Part shown: piece after piece, positions 55,586 through 64,000 of the stretch
How the letters are laid out: every line of letters starts with the position of its first letter
Position numbering within the stretch: position 1 is the stretch's first letter
DNA from: Chromatocurvus halotolerans
GTDB lineage: Bacteria; Pseudomonadota; Gammaproteobacteria; Pseudomonadales; Halieaceae
NCBI RefSeq assembly: GCF_004340525.1
Contig: NZ_SLWX01000004.1
Location: forward strand, 124,001-188,000
Length of the DNA stretch: 64,000 nucleotides
Reading direction: 5' to 3'
Position numbers and translations under genes: made by a program
Notes under the pieces: generated by a model
What the model was told of the DNA's origin: nothing
The model's database searches: none
Seen by the model: only the letters and a program-made list of their open reading frames with translations

Positions 55586-58500
55586 TGGTCTTCCTCCTGC
55601 ACGACACCCACCCAGGCGCAGACATCGGCGTAAAGCTCCAGGCTGGCGGCGACGAACCCCGGCGCCTGCACCAGCGCCTCGAGGGTCGGGTACTCCCTCA
55701 CCAGCAGCGGCGTGCGCTCGCACAGCTGCTCGTAGCTCTTGTCCCAGGACGCTCGCAGGCGACTGTCAGCCAGCAGGGAATCGACATGCCAGCCGTCCGG
55801 CCCAGGGTCGGGGAATTGCCCCAGCGCAGCGAACGCAAGTTCGGGGTGCGTCGGCGCAGGCCGCTGCATTCCCTGCAGCCAGCGGCCCATCAGCCGATCC
55901 AGTCGCTCCGCGGCCTGTGCTTCCGGCATGCCGCGCAGCACCAGCGTACCGCCAGAAGAAATCAGGTGTGTCGCGGCGCCCGGGTACAGCAGCTGCAGGG
56001 CAAGGTGGGCCGGCCACTGCTTGAGAATCTGCATCCAGTGCCGGTCCCGGCCGCGGTTGATGGAGCTGGTCAGCAACACAATGCGGGCAACGGTTTCCCG
56101 ATCCGCGGAGACATGCAGGTCGCCCAGGGTGTCTTCCAGCACCAGGCAGCGCTCGGCGCCCTCCCAGGGCAGGGTAAGCTCATGACGAACGAGGGGCGTC
56201 AGCGGCAGATGCCCGGGATAGGCGGCGAGGCAGTCGCGATAGCTCTCCAGTGCGACGGGTAGCGGCTGAAGCAGTGTTCTGCGAACCGCGGGGCCAACCG
56301 GGACGGGCGGGTAGTCCCCGGCACGCTGACGCTGCTCCACCCGCCGCGCGAGCAGATCCGGCATATCCACGTCCTCGCCCTGGGCCAGCCGCTGCCCCAG
56401 CGGCTGCAGCAGGGCATCGAGCTGCTGCCATTTGTCCAGCCCCTCAAAGGCAAAGGGCTCCTCATCCTGCGCCAGAATATCGTCGTCGCGCACATGGGTG
56501 GAAAGCCGCTGCTGGAACAGCGCCGTGACCGGGTCACGCAGGAAACCCGACAGCTGGGCGAGTGTCACGTCCACCTCCGGCCACCAGGGCGGGAGGGCCG
56601 TGCTTTCCGGCTCCGGACCTGCCTGCGTCGAGTCCTCACTGCGCAGCCCCTGCCATTCCCTGGCGTAGGTAAACAGCGCGGAATCTGCGCGGAAATAACC
56701 GTCACCGAAGGGCTGCAACGGGTGCTCGGTAGTGATTGCCGGCAGCAGCTCGCCGGCCGGCCGCCCTGGCGCCAGCCGCCAGCCCTTGTCGAGGTGATCG
56801 CGCAGCTGCCCGACCAGCACGCTGGGCGGCTGCTCGCTGTTGTCCTTCACGCTGCGCCCGCACCAGCTGATGCTGAGCCGCTCCCGGGCGGACAGCAGCG
56901 CCTCGAGGAACAGGTAGCGGTCGTCGTCGCGCCGCGAGCGGTCGCCGGCGCGGTAGTGCTCGCGCAATGCCATAAGGTCGAAATCCACGGCGTCCGTGCG
57001 GCGCGGATAGGCACCATCGTTCATCCCGAGCAGATAGATTTGGCGAAAGGGAATGGCCCGCATGGGCATGAGGGTGGCAAAGGTGACGCGACCCATCAGG
57101 AAGCTTCGCGACAGCTGCGGTTCATCGATGCGCTCGAGCCAGCTCTCGCGCACCACCGCCAGTGACAGGGGCTCGAGCACCCCCGCCTCCTCGATTTCCG
57201 ACTGCCAGGCATCGAGGGCGCTCCTGATCTGTGCCAGCATGCCCTGCTCCGCCGCGGACACCGGCTCGAGGGTCATCTCCAGCATGTCCCGGAGCGTGTC
57301 GCCCCAGTCCGCAGCGCTCTGGGGCTGCTGCAGTCGCTGGCGCAGTTCATCGAGGACGAGAATCAGCCGATACAGTGGACCGACAAGCGCCGCATCCAGT
57401 CCCGCCACCTCGTCGTAGGGCACGATGGCCGCCCAGTCATCGCCGTTTTCGGCGGCTTCCCCGACAGCGTAGCCCATGAGCATCCGCGCCAGCCCGAAGC
57501 GCCAGCTGTGCAGATCGTCATGTCGTGGCAGATCCAGCTCGCTGCGCTGGTCGGCGTCAAGGCCCCAGCGCACGTTGGCGCCGCGTATCCAGCGCTGCAG
57601 CACCGGCAGGTCGCTCTCTCCAAGGCCGAAGCGCTGGCGCAGTGGCGGAATATCCAGCAGGTCGAGAATCTCACTGGCGCGAAAACGCAGCGTCGGCAGC
57701 GACAGCAGCGTTTCCAGCGCCACCAGCATGGGCTGCCGATGGCGCTGCTGCTGATCCGCCACGTGGTAGGGCACGTGGCGTGCATCCTCCCGGCCGAACT
57801 GACCAAAGACCGCATCAATCGAGGGCGCGTAATCGTTGATGTCCGGCACCATGACCATGATGTCCCGGGGCTGCAGCGAGGCGCTGTCCGCAAAGGCCGC
57901 CAGCAGTTGATCGTGCAGCACCTCCAGTTCGCGCTGGGGGCTATGGCAACGATGGAAGCGTATCGAGAGATCCCGCTCTGTATCCACCGCCGGCCAGGTG
58001 TCGCGGGTTTCCGCCAGCGGACGCAGCTCCAGGATATCGTCCTGCAGCTGGCCCAGCAGAAAGTCTGTGGACGGCGGCTGAAACCAGTCGACCGGCTGCT
58101 GCAGGCTCGCCATCGCCTGGACGTCGGTGCTGTCATATTCCGCCAGAAGCTGCAGGTAATCGCGCCCCTGCTTGCCCCAGGCGGCCAGCAGCGGATGCGC
58201 GTGCAGATGCAGCGACTCCGGATTGAGGTGCAGGTTCTCGGGCATGCCGCGACGGCGCTGCTGTCGGTGGTAATACCGCAGCACCTCACGGGTCTCGATA
58301 ATCTCTCCCCAGAAATGCTGGCAGGGATTCAGCAGACAGAGAACCACCTCGCTGACGCCAGACAGCGCCGTGAGCACCTCCAGCACCTGCTGCGGCAATG
58401 AGGAAATGCCGAACACCACAACCCGCGGCGGCAGGCGGGGCGGGCGCTTTTCCAGCCGCGCAGCACCGGCCAGGAAGCGGCGATGCACAGCACCGCGGTG

Positions 58501-59133
58501 AGTACTCGCCAACTCCGCTCCCAGGGTATCGCCGAGCATTCGCCACAGCGCCGGCTGCCAGCACTGCTCTGCGGGGACCGGGATTTCGCGGTTGCCGGGC
58601 AGGCTCAGGACATCGCGCCCGGCCTCCCAGGCGTTCAGCCAGTCGGCCCGGTACACCTGGTACTGATCGAACAGGTCCGCCAGTCGTTCCGCAAGCTGGT
58701 AGTGCCTGCGCTGCTCATCGTCCTCGCGTAGATAGTGCGCCAGCGGCGCGAACCGCGGATCACCCAGTGCCTTTGGCAGCAGCGCCAGCAGCCGCCAGCG
58801 CAGCCGCGTCTTGTCGTAGGGGGAGGTTGCCGGCACCACTCCTGGCCCCTCAACGGCCTCGATCACACTGCGGTAGACCTCCCACTGAAAGCGGGCCGGC
58901 AGCATGACATCGGTGCCCAGGCAGATGCCGCGACCGGGCCGGCCCTGCCGCTCGCCGAAGGAGATTTTCAGCCACTGGGCGATGCCGTTGCTCTGCACCA
59001 GGAACACCGTGCGGTCGAGCGGATGTAGCGGGTGGCGATTGAGCCATCCGAGGGCCAGCTCGAGCAGGTCCTCGGTGCGGTTGCTCTGCAGGACGATCAG
59101 GCCGTCGTGGGGTGATGGGGCAGGGTCGGTCAC
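55582..59133 (-). CDS. recC: Exodeoxyribonuclease V subunit gamma RecC
   Basis: 1183 aa subunit that forms the RecBCD scaffold and recognises Chi. The start DGLIVLQSNRTEDLLELALGWL and PLDRTVFLVQSNGIAQWLKISFGE are standard RecC. ITSFRQIYLLGMNDGAYPRR-like sequence in the centre and a C-terminal nuclease-like inactive domain follow. It is the first gene of the operon. The Chi sequence read by this enzyme is not known for this organism. Confidence 0.95.
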   Translation of the reverse strand: MTDPAPSPHDGLIVLQSNRTEDLLELALGWLNRHPLHPLDRTVFLVQSNGIAQWLKISFGERQGRPGRGICLGTDVMLPARFQWEVYRSVIEAVEGPGVVPATSPYDKTRLRWRLLALLPKALGDPRFAPLAHYLREDDEQRRHYQLAERLADLFDQYQVYRADWLNAWEAGRDVLSLPGNREIPVPAEQCWQPALWRMLGDTLGAELASTHRGAVHRRFLAGAARLEKRPPRLPPRVVVFGISSLPQQVLEVLTALSGVSEVVLCLLNPCQHFWGEIIETREVLRYYHRQQRRRGMPENLHLNPESLHLHAHPLLAAWGKQGRDYLQLLAEYDSTDVQAMASLQQPVDWFQPPSTDFLLGQLQDDILELRPLAETRDTWPAVDTERDLSIRFHRCHSPQRELEVLHDQLLAAFADSASLQPRDIMVMVPDINDYAPSIDAVFGQFGREDARHVPYHVADQQQRHRQPMLVALETLLSLPTLRFRASEILDLLDIPPLRQRFGLGESDLPVLQRWIRGANVRWGLDADQRSELDLPRHDDLHSWRFGLARMLMGYAVGEAAENGDDWAAIVPYDEVAGLDAALVGPLYRLILVLDELRQRLQQPQSAADWGDTLRDMLEMTLEPVSAAEQGMLAQIRSALDAWQSEIEEAGVLEPLSLAVVRESWLERIDEPQLSRSFLMGRVTFATLMPMRAIPFRQIYLLGMNDGAYPRRTDAVDFDLMALREHYRAGDRSRRDDDRYLFLEALLSARERLSISWCGRSVKDNSEQPPSVLVGQLRDHLDKGWRLAPGRPAGELLPAITTEHPLQPFGDGYFRADSALFTYAREWQGLRSEDSTQAGPEPESTALPPWWPEVDVTLAQLSGFLRDPVTALFQQRLSTHVRDDDILAQDEEPFAFEGLDKWQQLDALLQPLGQRLAQGEDVDMPDLLARRVEQRQRAGDYPPVPVGPAVRRTLLQPLPVALESYRDCLAAYPGHLPLTPLVRHELTLPWEGAERCLVLEDTLGDLHVSADRETVARIVLLTSSINRGRDRHWMQILKQWPAHLALQLLYPGAATHLISSGGTLVLRGMPEAQAAERLDRLMGRWLQGMQRPAPTHPELAFAALGQFPDPGPDGWHVDSLLADSRLRASWDKSYEQLCERTPLLVREYPTLEALVQAPGFVAASLELYADVCAWVGVVQEEDQ

Positions 59134-59231
59134 TCGGTGCGTTTCCTTTGTCCGACAGAGACAGCACCGACGCGTGAAGCGGTGGCCTCAGTCACAGGTA
59201 TCAGCGGTGGACTTTACGTGACTTGCCAGAG

Positions 59232-59253
59232 GAAGACAGCCGTGACTGTCTTC
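59232..59253. repeat. Inverted repeat downstream of the MipA gene
   Basis: Perfect 8-bp arms GAAGACAG (59232-59239) and CTGTCTTC (59246-59253) with a 6-base loop, lying between the recC start and the MipA stop. There is no T-run, so it is a weak terminator candidate for the minus-strand MipA gene or an operator for recC. Confidence 0.4.
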
Positions 59254-59323
59254 ACAGGTACACTTTTCAGGCAGGTGTGGGCGGGAAGCGGCGCCGCGTT
59301 TTCATAGACGTGGCGCAGAACGC

Positions 59324-60178
59324 TCAGAAGCGCCGCGTGATCGACATGAGAACAAACAGCTGCGTCTTGTCCTCCACCACCGGGCTGTCTGCCGCGTTGT
59401 CGATCAGCCGCGAGGCGCGGGCGATGCCGGTCCAGCGCCAGCGCGACTGTCCCACCGGCAGGGTCAACAGCCCCTGCAGACCCAGGCGTTCCAGTCCCGC
59501 TCCCGCCGTGTACTGCGGCAGACCCGAGGACACGGACTCCGCCGGGGTGATCGCGAACAGGCTGTCCTTGTAGCTGCTGTCGCCCAGGCGCAGCACCGGA
59601 CCTACCGCGTAGAAGCCCCCCGCGCTCCCCACCCGTCCACGGCGCGCCGCACTGAGATCCAGGTACATCCCCTCGTGTCCGCTGCCGATGTCCTGTGCCA
59701 GCGTCGCGTTGGCCGTCCACTGACGACCGCCGGTTTCGACGGACAGCCGCGCCTCTGTGGCAATGTTGACTTCCTTCAGCCCGGGTATGTCGTCATTGCG
59801 GACGTTGAAGCCGGGGGCGATGGATGCCGCAATGTTGAAAAAGCGACCGCTGGTGAAATCGCGATTGCGATGCAGATAACCGCCGATTCCCTGTGGGATA
59901 TTGGCGAAAAAGCGGGTGCCCTTGTCGTCGAGATAGCGAAAATCAAAATAGGGCACCGGAAACAGCCGGTAATCGGCCCCTCCAACCGACTCCGGATTTA
60001 CAATCACACCAATGCCAAGCTCCGTCTGCCACCCGGTGGGACCTGCACCGCGCTGCTCTGGCACGCCAGCGGCCGCCGCCTTGCTGCTCTCGGGGGGCTG
60101 GGCCCGGGAGACCGGCACCAGAGCCAGAGTCAATAACAGCGCAGACAGAATCAGCGAGACAGGGCAAAAGCGGAGCAT
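59324..60178 (-). CDS. MipA/OmpV-family outer-membrane protein
   Basis: 284 aa. A signal peptide (MLRFCPVSLILSALLLTLALVPVSRA) is followed by a beta-barrel of the MipA/OmpV type: ELGIGVIVNPESVGGADYRLFPVPYFDFRYLDDKG and the C-terminal strand FVLMSITRRF. In E. coli MipA is a scaffold for peptidoglycan enzymes; OmpV-like porins in others are involved in antibiotic uptake. ATG 60178 is the start, because the long upstream frame has no signal character. It is divergent from the dipeptidase gene. Confidence 0.85.
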   Translation of the reverse strand: MLRFCPVSLILSALLLTLALVPVSRAQPPESSKAAAAGVPEQRGAGPTGWQTELGIGVIVNPESVGGADYRLFPVPYFDFRYLDDKGTRFFANIPQGIGGYLHRNRDFTSGRFFNIAASIAPGFNVRNDDIPGLKEVNIATEARLSVETGGRQWTANATLAQDIGSGHEGMYLDLSAARRGRVGSAGGFYAVGPVLRLGDSSYKDSLFAITPAESVSSGLPQYTAGAGLERLGLQGLLTLPVGQSRWRWTGIARASRLIDNAADSPVVEDKTQLFVLMSITRRF

Positions 60179-60299
60179 GACGATGCACTCTTGGGGTTTG
60201 AGCACTTTACGCCTGCACCGAGACGACGGTTCATTGTCCGACGCAGGGGATTCATCTAGCGTGTAGACTGGCATTAATTTGTCCGTTGTTGATGCCGCC

Positions 60300-61463
60300 A
60301 TGAGAAAACTTCGCCTGCCCCTGCTCATCCTCGTGCTTGCCGTCGGCCTGTTTTTCGCACTCGCGCCGCGCATGGTCGAGAACAGCATGAACCGTGTGCT
60401 GCCCCACGCGCCGACGCCGATTACGCCGGAGGGCGCAGCTCTGCACGCTGACCTGACCGTCGGTGACCTGCACACCGACAGCACCCTCTGGCGCCGGGAC
60501 CTCACAGAGCGCAGCGAACGCGGACACGTGGACCTGCCGCGCCTGCGCGCGGGCAACGTCGCGCTGCAGGTCTTCACGTCCGTGACCCGTACGCCAGCCG
60601 GCCTGAACTATGAAAGCAACAGCACCGATGCCAGGGACAACATCACCTTGCTGGCACTGGCCCAGCGCTGGCCGCCACAAACCTGGGGCAGCCTCACGGA
60701 ACGCGCCCTCTACCAGGGCGGGAGGATTGCGGCCATCGCCGACGCCGAACCCGAAACCCTGATGCTGCTGCGCGGTTCCGCCGACGTAGCCAGGCTGCTT
60801 GAACAACGCGACGCCGGCGCACAGACCGTGGGCGCCCTTCTCGGGATCGAGGGCGCCCATGCCCTCAACGGCGACCTCGCCAGCATCGATCGTCTCTACG
60901 GCGCTGGCTTCCGCATGTTCGGACTGCACCACTTCTTTGACAATGCGCTGGGCGGCTCGCTTCACGGCACGGGCGGTGAGGGGCTTTCGGATTTCGGCAA
61001 AGCGGTCGTCCAACGCCTTGAAGAGCGCGGAGCTATCATCGACGTGGCACATTCCTCACCCCAGAGCGTGCGCGATGTACTGGCCCTGACGACGCGGCCA
61101 CTGGTCGTCAGCCATACAGGGTTTCAGGGCCATTGCCCGACGCCGCGGAACATTGACGACGCGCTCATGCGCGAGATCGCCGCCGCTGGCGGTCTTATCG
61201 GGGTCGGCTTCTGGGATGCTGCCGTCTGCGACGTATCTCCCGCGGGTATCGCCGCCGCTATTCGTTACGGTGTTGCGCTGGTGGGCGAGGATCACATTGC
61301 CCTGGGGTCGGACTACGATGGCGCGACGACCGTGCCTTTCGACGTTTCCGAGCTTGCTGTGCTGACAGATACCCTGCTGCAGGCAGGCATGGCAGAGTCG
61401 ACCATCCGCAAGGTCATGGGCGGCAATCTGTCACGCTTTCTCACGGAAAACCTGCCGCAATAG
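60300..61463 (+). CDS. Membrane-anchored M19 dipeptidase
   Basis: 387 aa. An N-terminal signal anchor (about 6-23) is followed by the amidohydrolase-type TIM barrel of renal dipeptidase family M19. The zinc pair His58/Asp60 is in GDLHTDST, the bridging glutamate in LGIEGAHALNGD, and later histidines in VAHSSPQSV and VVSHTGF. It hydrolyses dipeptides and possibly D-amino-acid- or beta-lactam-like amides in the periplasm. I chose ATG 60300 over the in-frame codon at 60279, since it starts directly before the anchor. Confidence 0.88.
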   Translation: MRKLRLPLLILVLAVGLFFALAPRMVENSMNRVLPHAPTPITPEGAALHADLTVGDLHTDSTLWRRDLTERSERGHVDLPRLRAGNVALQVFTSVTRTPAGLNYESNSTDARDNITLLALAQRWPPQTWGSLTERALYQGGRIAAIADAEPETLMLLRGSADVARLLEQRDAGAQTVGALLGIEGAHALNGDLASIDRLYGAGFRMFGLHHFFDNALGGSLHGTGGEGLSDFGKAVVQRLEERGAIIDVAHSSPQSVRDVLALTTRPLVVSHTGFQGHCPTPRNIDDALMREIAAAGGLIGVGFWDAAVCDVSPAGIAAAIRYGVALVGEDHIALGSDYDGATTVPFDVSELAVLTDTLLQAGMAESTIRKVMGGNLSRFLTENLPQ

Positions 61464-61676
61464 TGCCCACCCCGGGAGGCCCGCGAGGAGCGGCCTGGCA
61501 GCTAGACGCCCGCAACAGACCGTTGTCCCGCTGGTGGTCCGAGGTACCGTCGGAATGGGTGCGGTACCGCCTTGTCAGCCTCCTGCCTGGATGCTAAGCC
61601 TGTCAGGATAGTCACGAAACGTATCGGGGGATCGTCCCCATGAACAAGCGATTACTAACGCTCCGGAGACAACCAG

Positions 61677-62633
61677 ATGCCAGATAGCGCGACATTCGAT
61701 CGCTCGCTGCTCCGGGCCATCCAGGAAGCGTCGCCGGACGGCATACTGGTCGTCGACGGCCAGGGCCGGGTTGCCTCCTTCAACCGGCGCTTCCTCGAGA
61801 TCTGGCGGATATCCGGGGAACAAATGGCCTCATCGAGCGCCCGGAAAGGCGGTGCAGAGAGGGACAGCGGGATTCTTCCCGAGGCGGCGGAAAAGGTGGC
61901 GGATAGCGAAGGATTCATCCGCAGGATTCGTGAGCTGTATGCGAACCCGCAGTTGAGCGACCACTGCGAGATCGAGCTCAAGGATCAGCGAACCCTGGAG
62001 CGACACTCCGTCGGGCTGCGCGATGACAGTGGCGAGTATCTGGGCCGGGTGTGGTTTTTCCGCGATATCACCGCACGCAAGTCCGATGAGGCCGCGCTGC
62101 GCCATCTCGCCATGCACGACTCCCTGACCGGGGTAATGAACAGAAACCAGTTCTTCGAACGCGCGGGCGAGGAGCTGCGGCGCGCGCAACGCTACCGGAA
62201 ACCGCTGGCCATGCTGATGCTGGACCTCGATCACTTCAAGAGGATCAACGATGTGCACGGGCATGGCGCGGGAGATGCCGTGCTGACGACAACCTGCCAA
62301 CTCTGGATGAGTGAATTGCGCAGCGTCGACCTACTGGCGCGCATCGGCGGTGAGGAGTTTGCCCTGCTCATGCCGGACAGCCCGCTGAGCGCTGCGCAGG
62401 TGGCCGCAGAGCGCCTGCGGGCGCTGACCAGCGCTGCGGTTGTTACGTTCCAGGACCGGGAGATCCGATTTACCGTCAGCGGCGGCATTGCGATGGTGGA
62501 TCCTGATGATTCAACCATCGAGGCCGCACTGCACCGGGCCGACCTGGCGCTTTACCGGGCCAAGAAAGCCGGCAGGAATCGAATGGAGATCGCACCCGAT
62601 CCGCCAGGGGGCGAGGATGCCGCGCCTGACTGA
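61677..62633 (+). CDS. PAS-GGDEF diguanylate cyclase
   Basis: 318 aa. The N-terminal PAS domain (about 10-130, ASPDGILVVDGQGRVASFNRRFLEIW) ends in the linker FRDITARKSDEAALRHLAMHDSLTG. The GGDEF domain has the active loop GGEEF at about 224-228. Five residues before it an RSVD sequence matches the RxxD inhibitory site, so product feedback is likely. It makes cyclic di-GMP from two GTP in the cytosol in response to a PAS-sensed signal. No transmembrane segment. The ATG follows CGGAGACAACCAG. Confidence 0.92.
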   Translation: MPDSATFDRSLLRAIQEASPDGILVVDGQGRVASFNRRFLEIWRISGEQMASSSARKGGAERDSGILPEAAEKVADSEGFIRRIRELYANPQLSDHCEIELKDQRTLERHSVGLRDDSGEYLGRVWFFRDITARKSDEAALRHLAMHDSLTGVMNRNQFFERAGEELRRAQRYRKPLAMLMLDLDHFKRINDVHGHGAGDAVLTTTCQLWMSELRSVDLLARIGGEEFALLMPDSPLSAAQVAAERLRALTSAAVVTFQDREIRFTVSGGIAMVDPDDSTIEAALHRADLALYRAKKAGRNRMEIAPDPPGGEDAAPD

Positions 62634-62722
62634 TTTTTTGCTGTCGTTCATGATCAGCGAGGACATTTGCGCCCGTCTCCGTTAACTTACCGGTTCCATC
62701 CAGCTTTTGCAGGGACACCACG

Positions 62723-64000
62723 ATGATGACAAGGTCTTTCAACAGTCGCCCCCCAGCGGGCCCTGGGGTTGCGGGACTGGCTCTGTGTGCCGTTTTGCTC
62801 AGCGCCTGCGGCGGGGAGTCGCGGGACGAAACGGCCAGTCAGGCCATGCCGCCAGCGGCGGGCGTTGAGGCGGGCGCCGACCAGAGAGCGCTGGATGTCG
62901 GACTGGCCGCCCTCTCCGCCGACCGCGCGCTGACCCGCATCAACACACTGGCATCGGACGAATTCGGTGGTCGCCAGCCCGGCACGCAGGGCGAGGAACT
63001 GACGCTGAACTACCTCGTCGAGGAATTCCGCGCCATGGGACTGGAGCCGGGCAATCCCGACGGCAGCTACCTGCAGAAAGTGCCCCTGGTCGGCATCACC
63101 GCAGACCCATCCATGCAGCTGACCCTGTCCCATGAAGACAGCCAGCTGACACCTTCCTATGGCGATGACTACGTGGCCTGGACCTCCCGCGTGACCGATA
63201 CCGTCAGCGTCGACGCCGAGCTGGTATTCGCCGGCTACGGGGTGCAGGCACCAGAATTCGACTGGGATGACTTCAAGGATGTCGACGTGCGCGACAAGGT
63301 TATCGTCGTGCTCATCAACGACCCCCCACTGGCGGATGAAGACATGTTCGGCGGCCCGGCCATGACCTACTACGGCCGCTGGACCTACAAGTTCGAAAAG
63401 GCGGCGGAGCTCGGGGCAGCAGGCGTCATGATCATTCACGAGACCGGTCCGGCCGGCTACCCCTGGGAGGTGATTGGCGGCAGCGGTCCCCGGGAACGCT
63501 TCGATCTGGTCACCCAGGACCGCAACATGGACAACGCCGCGGTCGAGGGCTGGCTGACAGTCGAGCAGGCCGAAGCCGTGTTCGATCTGGCGGGGCAGGA
63601 TCTGAATGCTCTCAAGGCCGCCGCACTGCAGCGCGACTTCCGCCCGGTGCCCCTTGGCGTCAACGCACAACTCACCCTGGACAACAGCCTGCGCGAGGTG
63701 GATTCCTACAACGTGGTAGCGCGGCTTCCCGGCAGTGACCCGGCCTTGAAGGATGAATACGTGGCCTACATGGCGCACTGGGATCATGTGGGAACGCGGG
63801 AAGTGGACGGTGAAACGGTGATCTACAACGGCGCGGTCGACAATGCCTCGGGCACCGCCGGCGTGCTGGAAGTCGCCCAGGGCTTTGCCGCCATGCCCGA
63901 GGCGCCGGCGCGCTCGCTGCTGTTCATCGCGGTAACCGCGGAAGAGCAGGGCCTGCTGGGCTCACGCCACTACGGTGAAAATCCCCTGTATCCCCTGGCA
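62723..64000 (+). CDS. M28-family metallopeptidase lipoprotein (3' end outside window)
   Basis: The first 426 codons are present; the gene runs off the window without a stop. The N-terminus is a lipoprotein signal with lipobox LLSAC (Cys near residue 29). A PA domain insertion (about 110-300; DDYVAWTSRV, VIVVLINDPPLADEDMFG) precedes the zinc core: His352 in HWDHVG, Asp373 in VDNASGTAGVLEVA, and Glu407/Glu408 in TAEEQGLLGS. It is an aminopeptidase of M28 type at the outer membrane. Of two adjacent ATGs (62723 and 62726) I took the first. Confidence 0.9.
   Translation, partial: MMTRSFNSRPPAGPGVAGLALCAVLLSACGGESRDETASQAMPPAAGVEAGADQRALDVGLAALSADRALTRINTLASDEFGGRQPGTQGEELTLNYLVEEFRAMGLEPGNPDGSYLQKVPLVGITADPSMQLTLSHEDSQLTPSYGDDYVAWTSRVTDTVSVDAELVFAGYGVQAPEFDWDDFKDVDVRDKVIVVLINDPPLADEDMFGGPAMTYYGRWTYKFEKAAELGAAGVMIIHETGPAGYPWEVIGGSGPRERFDLVTQDRNMDNAAVEGWLTVEQAEAVFDLAGQDLNALKAAALQRDFRPVPLGVNAQLTLDNSLREVDSYNVVARLPGSDPALKDEYVAYMAHWDHVGTREVDGETVIYNGAVDNASGTAGVLEVAQGFAAMPEAPARSLLFIAVTAEEQGLLGSRHYGENPLYPLA

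Noticed and set aside
61464-61676. Cyclic-di-GMP riboswitch or leader peptide ahead of the diguanylate cyclase
   Set aside because: Only a 7-bp inverted repeat and a 15-codon frame overlapping the gene start are visible; no riboswitch core motif can be traced.

Overview
The window is a dense, high-GC stretch of bacterial chromosome, almost certainly from a gammaproteobacterium. The evidence is gene content: EpmB, RecBCD, an HdfR-like LysR regulator, a PA3496-family small protein, ZntB, PpnN and a PhoP/PhoQ-like pair. Several TonB-dependent receptors, a NhaC carrier and Tat-exported oxidoreductases suggest a free-living, probably marine organism such as the Halieaceae/OM60-NOR5 group; that placement is inference. 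I see no rRNA, tRNA, CRISPR array, prophage or complete insertion sequence.

Layout. 0-9.9 kb: small hypothetical gene, ppnN, FKBP isomerase, fumC, a TonB-dependent receptor broken by one in-frame TAG, zntB, a RimK-like ligase and an XdhC-type molybdoenzyme maturation factor. 10-19 kb: a six-gene minus-strand run of TonB receptor, spermidine-dehydrogenase-like flavoenzyme, NhaC carrier, cupin, and a two-subunit IorAB-type molybdenum hydroxylase. 19-29 kb: TPR-sulfotransferase, membrane protein, fasciclin protein with a strong terminator, GNAT, GPH transporter, thioesterase, CPA1 antiporter, FAH-family hydrolase, HNH nuclease, shikimate-kinase-like protein and a PA3496-family protein. 29-36 kb: a putrescine-utilisation locus (puuA, membrane protein and LysR gene in one run, divergent from puuB), then epmB and a TPR-methyltransferase. 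36-40 kb: an alginate-export-type barrel and an OprO/P-type porin diverging from a Pho-box-like cluster. 40-49.8 kb: a groES-groEL pair without the GGM tail and with a sigma-32-like promoter, a PhoQ/PhoP-like operon with PepSY and glycine-zipper genes, BrkB, a coiled-coil protein, a methyltransferase and sulfur genes (persulfide dioxygenase-rhodanese fusion and a separate rhodanese). 49.8-59 kb: recC-recB-recD. 59-64 kb: MipA/OmpV protein, dipeptidase, diguanylate cyclase and an M28 peptidase cut by the window end.

How it fits together. Polyamine metabolism recurs: the SpdH-like enzyme in the 10-19 kb cluster and the PuuA/PuuB pair at 31-34 kb. I propose, as inference, that the 10-19 kb operon is an outer-membrane/periplasmic system in which SpdH cleaves a polyamine-like amine and the IorAB hydroxylase oxidises the aminoaldehyde or cyclic imine released. 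Envelope stress and phosphate signalling are the other themes. Direct repeats lie in both directions upstream of the PhoPQ-like operon, and the porin has 11-bp-phased Pho half sites. Two related 31-bp palindromes (27.3 and 48.1 kb) belong to one REP-like family; one supplies the last codons and stop codon of the FAH gene.
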